Source: Phycisphaerae bacterium (GTDB taxonomy: Bacteria > Planctomycetota > Phycisphaerae > Sedimentisphaerales > Anaerobacaceae). From it: a stretch of DNA of 7,103 bases. The DNA is taken from assembly GCA_030609625.1 (NCBI GenBank), contig JAUWBX010000097.1:1-7103 (forward strand), written 5' to 3'. Made by a program: the position numbers and the translations under genes. The notes under the pieces are model-generated. The model was not told where the DNA came from, made no database searches, and was given only the letters and a program-made list of their open reading frames with translations. Positions 1-5,115 of the stretch are shown here, piece after piece; within the stretch, counting starts at the first letter, position 1; each line of letters begins with the position of its first letter.

Positions 1-566
1 AGTACGACCACGACGACCAAAAATGCAATACCTAACAGCAGCAACGCAGTGCTGAAACTAAGATTAACTATCAGCCAGGTTGTCAGCGGTGCGGCATAAA
101 CTGAAGCCAGTCCGAAACCTGAAACCACTATTCCAGTGATAAGGCCCGTCTTTGCCGCTGGGAACCACTTTACCGCGGGAGGTGTCGCAGAAGCATAGCC
201 AAAACCAAGGCCGGCACCGACAAATACGCCAAAGCCAATGACGAAGACCATAAGCGAAGTTGTCATAGCGGCAATTATGAATCCGAGTCCGACTAATATG
301 CCGCCTATTGTGGCTACGAGTCTTGGGCTGATTTTGTCCTGCATTCTTCCGGCCGGTACCATAATAAGTGAAAATACCAGACATGCAATCATATACGGCA
401 GGGACTTGTCGTCCTCATTCCAGCCCCAGTCATCAGGGATACGCTTGCTTATGACGCTCCATGTATAGAGTATTCCGAGTGCCAGGTTAATTCCCATTCC
501 CGCAAAGGTAACTTGCCATCCATGGTTTTTGATTTTTGGTTGGTCTGTTGTTATTTCTTCGCTCAT
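1..566 (-). CDS. OFA-family MFS transporter, N-terminal part (cut by window edge)
   Basis: This is the N-terminal 188 residues of an inner-membrane major facilitator transporter; the frame stays open to the window edge. After a short polar N-terminus, a first membrane helix (about residues 19-41) contains NLALGILYTWSV, a signature typical of the oxalate/formate antiporter (OFA) group. The loop between helices 2 and 3 carries the MFS motif A pattern GRMQDKISPR (about 73-82). Further glycine-rich helices include GLGFGYASATPPAVKWFP (about 119-136), also characteristic of OFA proteins. About five to six membrane segments are visible, so roughly half the protein is missing. The start is supported by AAGGA at 577-581, ten bases before the ATG. 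Known family members move oxalate/formate, and others are linked to other small carboxylates; the substrate here cannot be read. It follows acs by 90 bp on the same strand, so acetate or formate transport is a reasonable inference only. Confidence 0.85.
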   Translation of the reverse strand, partial: MSEEITTDQPKIKNHGWQVTFAGMGINLALGILYTWSVISKRIPDDWGWNEDDKSLPYMIACLVFSLIMVPAGRMQDKISPRLVATIGGILVGLGFIIAAMTTSLMVFVIGFGVFVGAGLGFGYASATPPAVKWFPAAKTGLITGIVVSGFGLASVYAAPLTTWLIVNLSFSTALLLLGIAFLVVVVV

Positions 567-590
567 AAATATGGTTTCCTTTATTGAAAA

Positions 591-627
591 CAGGCCGAAC
601 GTGTGTTTACAATACACGTCCGGCTTG
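591..627 (-). terminator. Hairpin between acs and the transporter gene, terminator- or attenuator-like
   Basis: Arms at 591-604 and 614-627 pair over about 13 positions, with one A/C mismatch and one G-T wobble, around a 9-base loop (cores ACGTGT/ACACGT and GCCG/CGGC). Read on the minus strand, the stem is followed at once by TTTTC, a short U tract. It lies 30 bases past the acs stop and only 24 bases before the transporter ATG. It could terminate acs or reduce read-through into the transporter. The U tract is short, so the call is moderate. Confidence 0.5.
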
Positions 628-656
628 TTTACGGTCTGTTAGGGCGGACGTTTTTA

Positions 657-2636
657 TTATTCGCTTCGGCCTTTAATCAATGCTTCGACTATGCTCGGGT
701 CTGCGAGAGTGCTAATATCGCCGAGGTTGTCTGTATTCTTCTCAGCAATTTTGCGGAGGATTCGCCGCATAATCTTGCCGGAGCGGGTCTTCGGAAGTGC
801 GGGTGCAAATTGAATGACTTCAGGTGTTGCGATAGGGCCGATTTGCTTTCGTACGTGTATAACAAGCTCCTTCTTTAGCTCGTCGGTTTCTTCGACGCCA
901 GCTATGAGTGTAACAAAGGCATAGAGACCTTGTCCTTTGATGTCGTGCGGCACGGGCGTAACGGCAGCTTCGGCAACCTTTTCGTGGCTGACCAGGGCGC
1001 TTTCAACTTCAGCGGTTCCGATTCGGTGGCCTGAGACGTTGACGACGTCGTCGATTCTGCCCATTAGCCAGTAATCGCCATCCTGGTCGATACGGCAGCC
1101 ATCGCCGGCGAAATAGATATTGTCGTACATTGTGAAGTATGTATCAATGAACCTGTCGTGGTCGCCCCACATTGTGCGCATCATTCCGGGCCAGGGTTTG
1201 CGTATGCAGAGCTTACCGCCTTCATTTACATCGCATTGGCTTCCATCATCTCGCAGGACGATGGGGTCAACACCAAAGAAGGGTCGTGAAGCACTGCCGG
1301 GTTTCAACGTATGGGCACCCGGCAGCGGCGTAATTAAGATGCCGCCGGTCTCGGTCTGCCACCACGTATCTACGATAGGACAGCGTTTGCGGCCGATTTT
1401 CTCATAATACCATATCCAGGCCTCTGGATTTATCGGCTCGCCGACGGAGCCGAGAATCCTGAGCGAATCGAGTTTGTACTTAGCGGGCCATTCTTCGCCG
1501 AGCCGCATCAGGGCGCGAATGGCCGTGGGTGCGGTATAGAAGACGGTGACGCCGAATTTGTCACAGATGTGCCAGAAGCGTCCGGCATCCGGGTAGGTTG
1601 GAACGCCTTCAAACATCAATGATGTGCTTCCGTTTGCGAGTGGGCCATAGACGATGTAGCTGTGTCCGGTTACCCAGCCGATGTCGGCGGTGCACCAGTA
1701 AATATCGTCGTCGTGAATGTTGAAGATGGTTTTGTGAGTGAGGGTGATGTTCATCAGGTATCCGCCTGTCGTATGGACGACACCCTTGGGCTTGCCGGTC
1801 GAGCCGGATGTGTAAAGGATAAACAGCGGGTCCTCAGCATTCATAGATTCGGCTTCGCATTGTTCGGCTGCATCTGCTATCTCGTCGTGATACCATGTAT
1901 CCCTGCCGTCTTTCATATTACAGGGGTCGTCATTGACTTTGACGACTATTACATTTTTAATTGTAGGTGTTTTTTCCAGTGCGGCGTCGGCGATGTCCTT
2001 GAGCTTGATGTGCTTGCCGGCTCGCAGCGAGACATTGGAGGTAATAAGCATTTTGCAGTCGGAGTCGTTGATACGTCCCTCGATGGCTTCGGCGCTGAAT
2101 CCGCCGAAGATAATCGAATGAATAGCGCCGATACGGGCACAAGCGAGCATAACGATAGGAAGCTCGGGGACCATCGGCAGATAAATTGCTACACGGTCAC
2201 CTTTCTTTATGCCCTTTGATTTGAGGACGTTGGCGAATTTGCAAACCTGCTTGTGCAGTTCTTTGTAGGTGAATTTCTTGACGTTGTCTTCGTCTTCACC
2301 TTGCCAGAGCAGTGCGGTCTTGTTTTCGATTGGCGTTCCAAGATGCCGGTCGAGACAGTTATATGCGACGTTTAACTGGCCATCGGCGAACCAGGTATGC
2401 TCAATTTTTCGATTCTTCGTATCCCAGGTGTAACGGAGACTCTTGGTGGGCTCCTTAAACCAGGAGAGGCTTTTTGCCTGCTCCAACCAAAAGGCGTCCG
2501 GGTCGTTAATTGACTTCTCCCACATCTGTTGATATTGCTCGGTGCTGTTTATATAAGCATTGGCCTTAATTGATGCCGGCGGCGGAAATGTCCGCTTTTC
2601 GATCATAAGAGAGTCAATTGCTTTTTTCTGTGCCAT
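657..2636 (-). CDS. acs: Acetyl-CoA synthetase (acetate--CoA ligase, AMP-forming)
   Basis: A cytoplasmic enzyme that converts acetate, ATP and CoA to acetyl-CoA, AMP and PPi through an acetyl-adenylate. The 659-residue length matches bacterial Acs (about 650). An ACAS N-terminal segment covers about 25-85. The adenylation core follows, with the phosphate-binding loop YTSGSTGKPKG (275-285) and the DTWWQTETGG motif (423-432), whose second tryptophan (W426) matches the acetate-pocket residue of the family. The C-terminal domain has GRIDDVVNVSGHRIGTAE (526-543) and PKTRSGKIMRR (615-625). K621 there is the conserved catalytic lysine, known in other bacteria as the site of inhibitory acetylation. 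All key motifs are intact. An ATG eight codons upstream (2658-2660) is in frame, but it precedes the Shine-Dalgarno AAAGGAG (2643-2649), so the start at 2636 is preferred. The gene is followed after 90 bp by an OFA-type transporter and probably has its own promoter in the gap upstream. Confidence 0.97.
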   Translation of the reverse strand: MAQKKAIDSLMIEKRTFPPPASIKANAYINSTEQYQQMWEKSINDPDAFWLEQAKSLSWFKEPTKSLRYTWDTKNRKIEHTWFADGQLNVAYNCLDRHLGTPIENKTALLWQGEDEDNVKKFTYKELHKQVCKFANVLKSKGIKKGDRVAIYLPMVPELPIVMLACARIGAIHSIIFGGFSAEAIEGRINDSDCKMLITSNVSLRAGKHIKLKDIADAALEKTPTIKNVIVVKVNDDPCNMKDGRDTWYHDEIADAAEQCEAESMNAEDPLFILYTSGSTGKPKGVVHTTGGYLMNITLTHKTIFNIHDDDIYWCTADIGWVTGHSYIVYGPLANGSTSLMFEGVPTYPDAGRFWHICDKFGVTVFYTAPTAIRALMRLGEEWPAKYKLDSLRILGSVGEPINPEAWIWYYEKIGRKRCPIVDTWWQTETGGILITPLPGAHTLKPGSASRPFFGVDPIVLRDDGSQCDVNEGGKLCIRKPWPGMMRTMWGDHDRFIDTYFTMYDNIYFAGDGCRIDQDGDYWLMGRIDDVVNVSGHRIGTAEVESALVSHEKVAEAAVTPVPHDIKGQGLYAFVTLIAGVEETDELKKELVIHVRKQIGPIATPEVIQFAPALPKTRSGKIMRRILRKIAEKNTDNLGDISTLADPSIVEALIKGRSE

Positions 2637-2642
2637 AACGTT

Positions 2643-2649
2643 CTCCTTT
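2643..2649 (-). promoter_or_regulatory. Ribosome binding site that sets the acs start
   Basis: On the minus strand AAAGGAG sits six bases before the ATG at 2634-2636. It decides against the slightly longer in-frame start at 2660, which has no comparable site in front of it. Confidence 0.8.
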
Positions 2650-2660
2650 GAGTAACTCAA
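2648..2660. promoter_or_regulatory. Perfect inverted repeat TTGAGT-A-ACTCAA before acs, possible operator
   Basis: Two 6-base arms around one central base form a perfect 13-bp palindrome. It overlaps the first two bases of the acs Shine-Dalgarno and lies just downstream of the promoter-like boxes. Such placement would suit a repressor site or a small leader hairpin over the ribosome binding site. No regulator family is recognised, and a palindrome of this size can occur by chance. Confidence 0.3.
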
Positions 2661-2664
2661 GATT

Positions 2665-2714
2665 ATTATATCTTAATGGTTTCTATTTATACTCTCCAAC
2701 GAGTTATGTGTTCA
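2665..2714 (-). promoter_or_regulatory. Candidate promoter region of acs
   Basis: On the minus strand, TGAACA (2709-2714) and TATAAA (2686-2691) are separated by exactly 17 bases, matching the sigma70 consensus at 4 of 6 and 5 of 6 positions. A perfect TATAAT (2665-2670) lies closer to the gene but has no good -35 box at standard spacing. Either would give a short leader of about 25-45 bases. The stretch is AT-rich, so chance matches are likely, and no activator site is recognised. Confidence 0.4.
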
Positions 2715-2829
2715 GTTCCAAACAAAATACTTAATGCTATCAGGTGAAGCATCAGCTATCCTGGCAGTGTTAAAACGATGAGCGATTTAAGCTATCTGAA
2801 TCTATCGAATACCTCAATTGAAAAAACTG

Positions 2830-2962
2830 CTATTTAGTACCTGTTGCGGAAAACAAAAACTGACGATGTCACCCCTGCGGAAGCAGGGGTCCAGAGCGAA
2901 AAAGCTGGATTCCCGCTTTCGCGGGAATGACAAATACTGTTTCCGCAACAGGAACTATTTAG
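2830..2962. mobile_element. 117-bp MITE-like palindromic element with 8-bp target-site duplication
   Basis: The direct repeat CTATTTAG occurs at 2830-2837 and 2955-2962. Between them lies a 117-bp unit (2838-2954) whose ends are inverted repeats sharing the perfect core CCTGTTGCGGAAA (2840-2852, complement at 2940-2952). Inside, TGTCA (2867-2871) and TGACA (2928-2932) can close a stem around small hairpins: ACCCCTGC/GCAGGGGT with loop GGAA (2871-2890), a weaker TCCAG/CTGGA hairpin (2890-2909), and ATTCCCGC/GCGGGAAT with loop TTTC (2909-2928). The last matches the pattern ATTCCC-N8-GGGAAT, the published form of the neisserial dRS3 repeat. Similar hairpins are common as dispersed repeats in many bacteria. 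There is no reading frame for a transposase, so any movement would need one supplied in trans. The right duplication contains the stop codon of the neighbouring barrel gene. Confidence 0.75.
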
Positions 2963-3729
2963 AATTTGTACCTCATACTCAGAACGCAATATGTTACGTC
3001 GTCATGTTTGCAGACCGAATTATCCATTGTTATCTGATAGTAAAGTCCAGGGACCAAAGCCAGATTGTCAGTGATTTTAAGTTTTGTTGAAAGTCCGAAG
3101 GTTGCGTGTGACCAATCGTGGTCTTTTGTTTTGCCGTCAAGACCGTCCCTGTAAGCAATCTCTCCGGACAGATGGAGAGGTTCCGGCAGCTCAGTTACGT
3201 CCAGGTCATAGCCAAGACCGAAACGGTGGACCCAGCCGGCAACGTCGTGATGAGCATAACCGCTTCCAGCCGGGTATTCATAATGAGCGATGTAGTTAGG
3301 GACGATGCCCTGCGGTGTAAGATTAGGCCAGGAAAAGGCAAATATCCATTCGAATGTAGTATTAGCTACATCTCGGGCCAGACCGGTGTAGTGTTCATAG
3401 CCGGCACTAATGTTGTAGTTTGTGGCATAAGATTCGCCCTCGAAAAGCACACTTTTGTAATACGGTCTGTAATCAAACCTCTGCTTATCAACGTAGCCGC
3501 TTGCGGTGGCATTGCGGTGAGTAACTTTCACACCAAAGCCAGTGTCATACAAATCGAGGTCGATGGTTTTGAAAAGCGCGCCTTGTTGGCCATAGCCTTC
3601 GGCACCTTTAGTCATCCACTTACTCATATAAGTCAGGTCGAGAGTAACACCCAACTGGCCTTCTTCGGCCTGTGCCGTGCCCACCACGGATAACAAAAAC
3701 ACGGCAGTTAACAAAATCCTCTTTATCAT
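2959..3729 (-). CDS. Putative outer-membrane beta-barrel protein, function unknown
   Basis: A 256-residue secreted protein. Residues 1-21 form a clear Sec signal peptide: basic start MIKR, hydrophobic core, and a cleavage site after AQA. The mature part alternates polar and aromatic/hydrophobic residues, as in amphipathic strands (for example GVTLDLTYMSKW, GFGVKVTHR, LALVPGLYYQITM). It ends in SMRYKF, and a C-terminal phenylalanine is the usual barrel-assembly signal. Strand-rich repeats, DLDLYDTGFG near the start and DHDWSHATFGLSTKLKI near the end recall TorF/Gcw_chp-like putative porins, but I cannot confirm the family. Two cysteines (C240, C248) flank the last predicted turn and could form a disulfide. 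The Shine-Dalgarno is weak (GGGA about eight bases before the ATG), but a strong promoter precedes the gene. It separates the folate genes from acs and may be unrelated to both. A MITE-like element begins just after its stop. Confidence 0.82.
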   Translation of the reverse strand: MIKRILLTAVFLLSVVGTAQAEEGQLGVTLDLTYMSKWMTKGAEGYGQQGALFKTIDLDLYDTGFGVKVTHRNATASGYVDKQRFDYRPYYKSVLFEGESYATNYNISAGYEHYTGLARDVANTTFEWIFAFSWPNLTPQGIVPNYIAHYEYPAGSGYAHHDVAGWVHRFGLGYDLDVTELPEPLHLSGEIAYRDGLDGKTKDHDWSHATFGLSTKLKITDNLALVPGLYYQITMDNSVCKHDDVTYCVLSMRYKF

Positions 3730-3778
3730 GACTTTTTTCCCATTGAAGTCTTATAACCCCACCAGGATAAAAACGAGT

Positions 3779-3807
3779 AGTATATGCAAAGTTTAAAATA
3801 ATGTCAA
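3779..3807 (-). promoter_or_regulatory. Near-consensus sigma70-type promoter of the outer-membrane protein gene
   Basis: On the minus strand, a perfect TTGACA (3802-3807) is followed by a spacer of exactly 17 bases and TATACT (3779-3784), 5 of 6 to the -10 consensus. The predicted start near 3772 gives a leader of about 42 bases before the ATG at 3729. This is the best promoter match I see in the window. It indicates that the barrel gene is transcribed independently of fhs-folD. Confidence 0.8.
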
Positions 3808-3881
3808 GCAATACGAGGTAAAAGAATTGGATATGGGGTTAAATTGTTACATAAATGAATATTTTTAGTTGAAAAGTGTAG

Positions 3882-3909
3882 AAAAAACGGCTGGATTTCG
3901 CAGTTTTTT
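3882..3909 (-). terminator. Weak terminator-like hairpin downstream of folD
   Basis: On the minus strand AAAAAACTG, a 7-base loop and CAG-CCG-TTTTTT form a stem of six A-T pairs plus three G/C-containing pairs with a 3-base bulge, ending in a run of six T. The layout is almost symmetric, so it could act in either direction. It lies about 165 bases past the folD stop and upstream of the barrel gene's promoter, a sensible place to separate the two units. The stem is AT-rich and weak. Confidence 0.35.
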
Positions 3910-3943
3910 GGGTTTTTAACATCTTTATTTTCGTACAAACGAG

Positions 3944-3983
3944 ACCCTTTGCTGCGCTCAGGGTAACAAGCAGGTCAGCCTGC
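3944..3983. repeat. Two small REP-like hairpins
   Basis: ACCCT (3944-3948) pairs with AGGGT (3960-3964) around a GC-rich loop (GCTGCGCTC core), and GCAGG (3970-3974) pairs with CCTGC (3979-3983) around TCAG. Short hairpins of the ACCCT...AGGGT type recur in intergenic DNA of many bacteria. They look like a remnant of a dispersed repeat and are too short and U-poor to be called terminators. Confidence 0.4.
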
Positions 3984-3989
3984 GTTATA

Positions 3990-4030
3990 GAAGTCAGAAG
4001 TCAGAAGTCAGAAGTCAGAAGTCAGAAGTA
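3990..4030. repeat. Tandem heptamer array GAAGTCA, five full copies plus a partial
   Basis: Five perfect head-to-tail copies of GAAGTCA run from 3990 to 4024, followed by the partial unit GAAGTA to 4030. It is noncoding, just past the end of folD. A simple-sequence array like this is prone to slipped-strand copy-number change, but no gene is positioned to be phase-switched by it. Confidence 0.9.
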
Positions 4031-4032
4031 AG

Positions 4033-4067
4033 TTCTGTCCTCTGTTCTCTGTCCTCTGTCCTCTGTT
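4033..4067. repeat. Tandem heptamer array CTCTGTY, five units
   Basis: Five 7-base units (TTCTGTC, CTCTGTT, CTCTGTC, CTCTGTC, CTCTGTT) are contiguous and begin two bases after the GAAGTCA array. Read on the minus strand the unit is CAGAGRA, which resembles the CAGAAGT register of the neighbouring array. The two may therefore be diverged, inverted relatives. The array ends six bases before the folD stop codon. Confidence 0.85.
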
Positions 4068-4073
4068 CTTTTA

Positions 4074-4967
4074 TTATGCAACCTCAATGCCGGCGGCTCT
4101 TTTGGCCGATTCCACCGTGTTGTAAAGCAGCATAGTTATTGTCATTGGGCCTACACCGCCCGGGACGGGGGTAATAAATGAGGCTTTTTCCTTGACGGCC
4201 TCGAAATCCACATCGCCAACAAGACGATAGCCTTTTTTCTTTGTTGCGTCCTCGACACGGTTGACGCCAACATCGATTACCACCACACCTTCTTTTACCA
4301 TGTCCGCGGTGACGGTATTTGGGCGACCGGCGGCGGCGATGACAATGTCCGCTCGCTTTGTGTGAGAGGGAAGGTTCTTGGTGCGCGTGTGGCAGACGGT
4401 TACGGTGGCATTTGCATTGGGCTTTTTCTGGATAAGCATATTTGCCAGGGGTTTGCCGACTATGTTGCTTCGTCCGACGATTACTACCTCAGCCCCCTCA
4501 ATGGTTACACCGCTGCGGAGCAATAGCTGAATAATGCCGTGCGGGGTGCAGGGCAGAAACGCCTTTTCACCTACCATCATTTTGCCCACATTTATCGGAT
4601 GAAATCCATCAACGTCTTTGGCCGGGTCAATTGCAAGCAGGACCTCAGCCTCATTAAGAGCCTTTGGTAAAGGCAATTGGACCAGGATGCCGTTGATTTT
4701 CGAGTCTTTATTCATTTTCTCAACCAAGGCCATCAATTCTTCCTGTGAGGTTTCGGCAGGCAGGCGGTTGTTATCGGAATAAATTCCTATATTTTCGCAG
4801 GCACGCTCTTTAGCGGTAACATAAGACTGTGAAGCGGGGTCTTCGCCGACTAAGATGACTCCCAGTCCGGGAACAATGCCCTGTTCTTTTAGTTTGGCCA
4901 CTTCAACTTTTAGTTCCGTCCGCATATCGGCGGCTACTTGTTTTCCATCTATTATTTGTGCAGTCAT
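4074..4967 (-). CDS. folD: Bifunctional methylene-THF dehydrogenase / methenyl-THF cyclohydrolase
   Basis: A cytoplasmic enzyme that interconverts 10-formyl-THF, 5,10-methenyl-THF and 5,10-methylene-THF, usually with NADP(H). The 297 residues match the family length. Visible motifs are SYVTAKERACENIGI (48-62) with the catalytic lysine K53 and Y49, QLPLP (97-101), DVDGFHP (118-124) with the conserved aspartate D120, the dinucleotide-binding GRSNIVGKP (165-173), and PGGVGPMT (269-276). No key residue is missing. The ATG is preceded by AGGAG (4974-4978) at six bases. It lies 148 bp downstream of fhs on the same strand. No convincing terminator or promoter is visible in that gap, so co-transcription is likely. 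It uses the product of Fhs directly, so the pair forms the formate-to-methylene-THF segment used in one-carbon biosynthesis or the methyl branch of acetyl-CoA pathways. Confidence 0.97.
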   Translation of the reverse strand: MTAQIIDGKQVAADMRTELKVEVAKLKEQGIVPGLGVILVGEDPASQSYVTAKERACENIGIYSDNNRLPAETSQEELMALVEKMNKDSKINGILVQLPLPKALNEAEVLLAIDPAKDVDGFHPINVGKMMVGEKAFLPCTPHGIIQLLLRSGVTIEGAEVVIVGRSNIVGKPLANMLIQKKPNANATVTVCHTRTKNLPSHTKRADIVIAAAGRPNTVTADMVKEGVVVIDVGVNRVEDATKKKGYRLVGDVDFEAVKEKASFITPVPGGVGPMTITMLLYNTVESAKRAAGIEVA

Positions 4968-4998
4968 CGGTTACTCCTAAGAATTAAGAAATTAGAAA

Positions 4999-5070
4999 GT
5001 GCCTAAAGTTTAGAGTGCCTAAAGTGCCTAAAGTTATTTGTTTTTTTAACTTTAGCTCACTTTACACTTT
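4999..5070. repeat. Cluster of GTGCCTAAA repeats and an inverted relative between fhs and folD
   Basis: GTGCCTAAA occurs at 4999-5007, 5015-5023 and 5024-5032, the last two in direct tandem. CTAAAGTT (5028-5035) pairs with AACTTTAG (5048-5055) around a T-rich loop, and the following TTAGCTCACTTTACACTTT continues the same motif on the other strand. A related copy lies upstream of fhs near the window end. It has no coding potential and looks like a decaying short intergenic repeat family. Confidence 0.7.
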
Positions 5071-5115
5071 GGCTTCCCGGATGCGTAAAAGCCCAAAATA
5101 TCCTTTTCCCTGTGG

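Larger units (their letters stand above)
2637..2829. other. Gene-free stretch upstream of acs
   Basis: Together with the element at 2838-2954, this forms the 322-bp gap between acs and the outer-membrane gene. The acs-proximal part holds the promoter-like boxes and the palindrome listed separately. The rest (about 2715-2829) has no credible reading frame. It contains three copies of GCTATC (2736, 2755, 2791) and one TCTATC (2801), irregularly spaced, for which I can offer no function. Confidence 0.6.
3730..4073. other. Gene-free region between folD and the outer-membrane protein gene
   Basis: These 344 bases hold no credible gene. From the folD side they contain two 7-bp-period tandem arrays, two small GC-containing hairpins, an A/T-stemmed hairpin that could end folD transcription, and the barrel gene's promoter. 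The part from about 3808 to 3881 is plain AT-rich sequence with nothing I recognise. Confidence 0.7.

Noticed and set aside
64..384. Minus-strand frame of 106 codons over the transporter
   Set aside because: Another minus-strand frame over the same bases gives clear MFS/OFA motifs and a ribosome binding site. This one is rich in Arg, Trp and Cys, as expected for an off-frame reading.
1662..2219. Open frame of 185 codons on the plus strand inside acs
   Set aside because: It lies entirely antisense to a fully motif-supported acs; its translation shows no domain and it has no separate promoter or ribosome binding site.
2637..2660. Longer acs start eight codons upstream
   Set aside because: The Shine-Dalgarno AAAGGAG would lie inside the coding region, and it is ideally placed for the ATG at 2636.
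3118..3693. Open frame of 191 codons on the plus strand opposite the outer-membrane protein gene
   Set aside because: The minus-strand frame has a signal peptide, barrel pattern and strong promoter; the plus-strand translation has no coherent features and is a shadow.
3990..4067. CRISPR-like array
   Set aside because: The units are 7 bp and contiguous without spacers, so these are simple tandem repeats.
5071..5093. GGCTT/AAGCC hairpin as an fhs terminator
   Set aside because: The stem is only five pairs around a 13-base loop, and no U tract follows on the minus strand.
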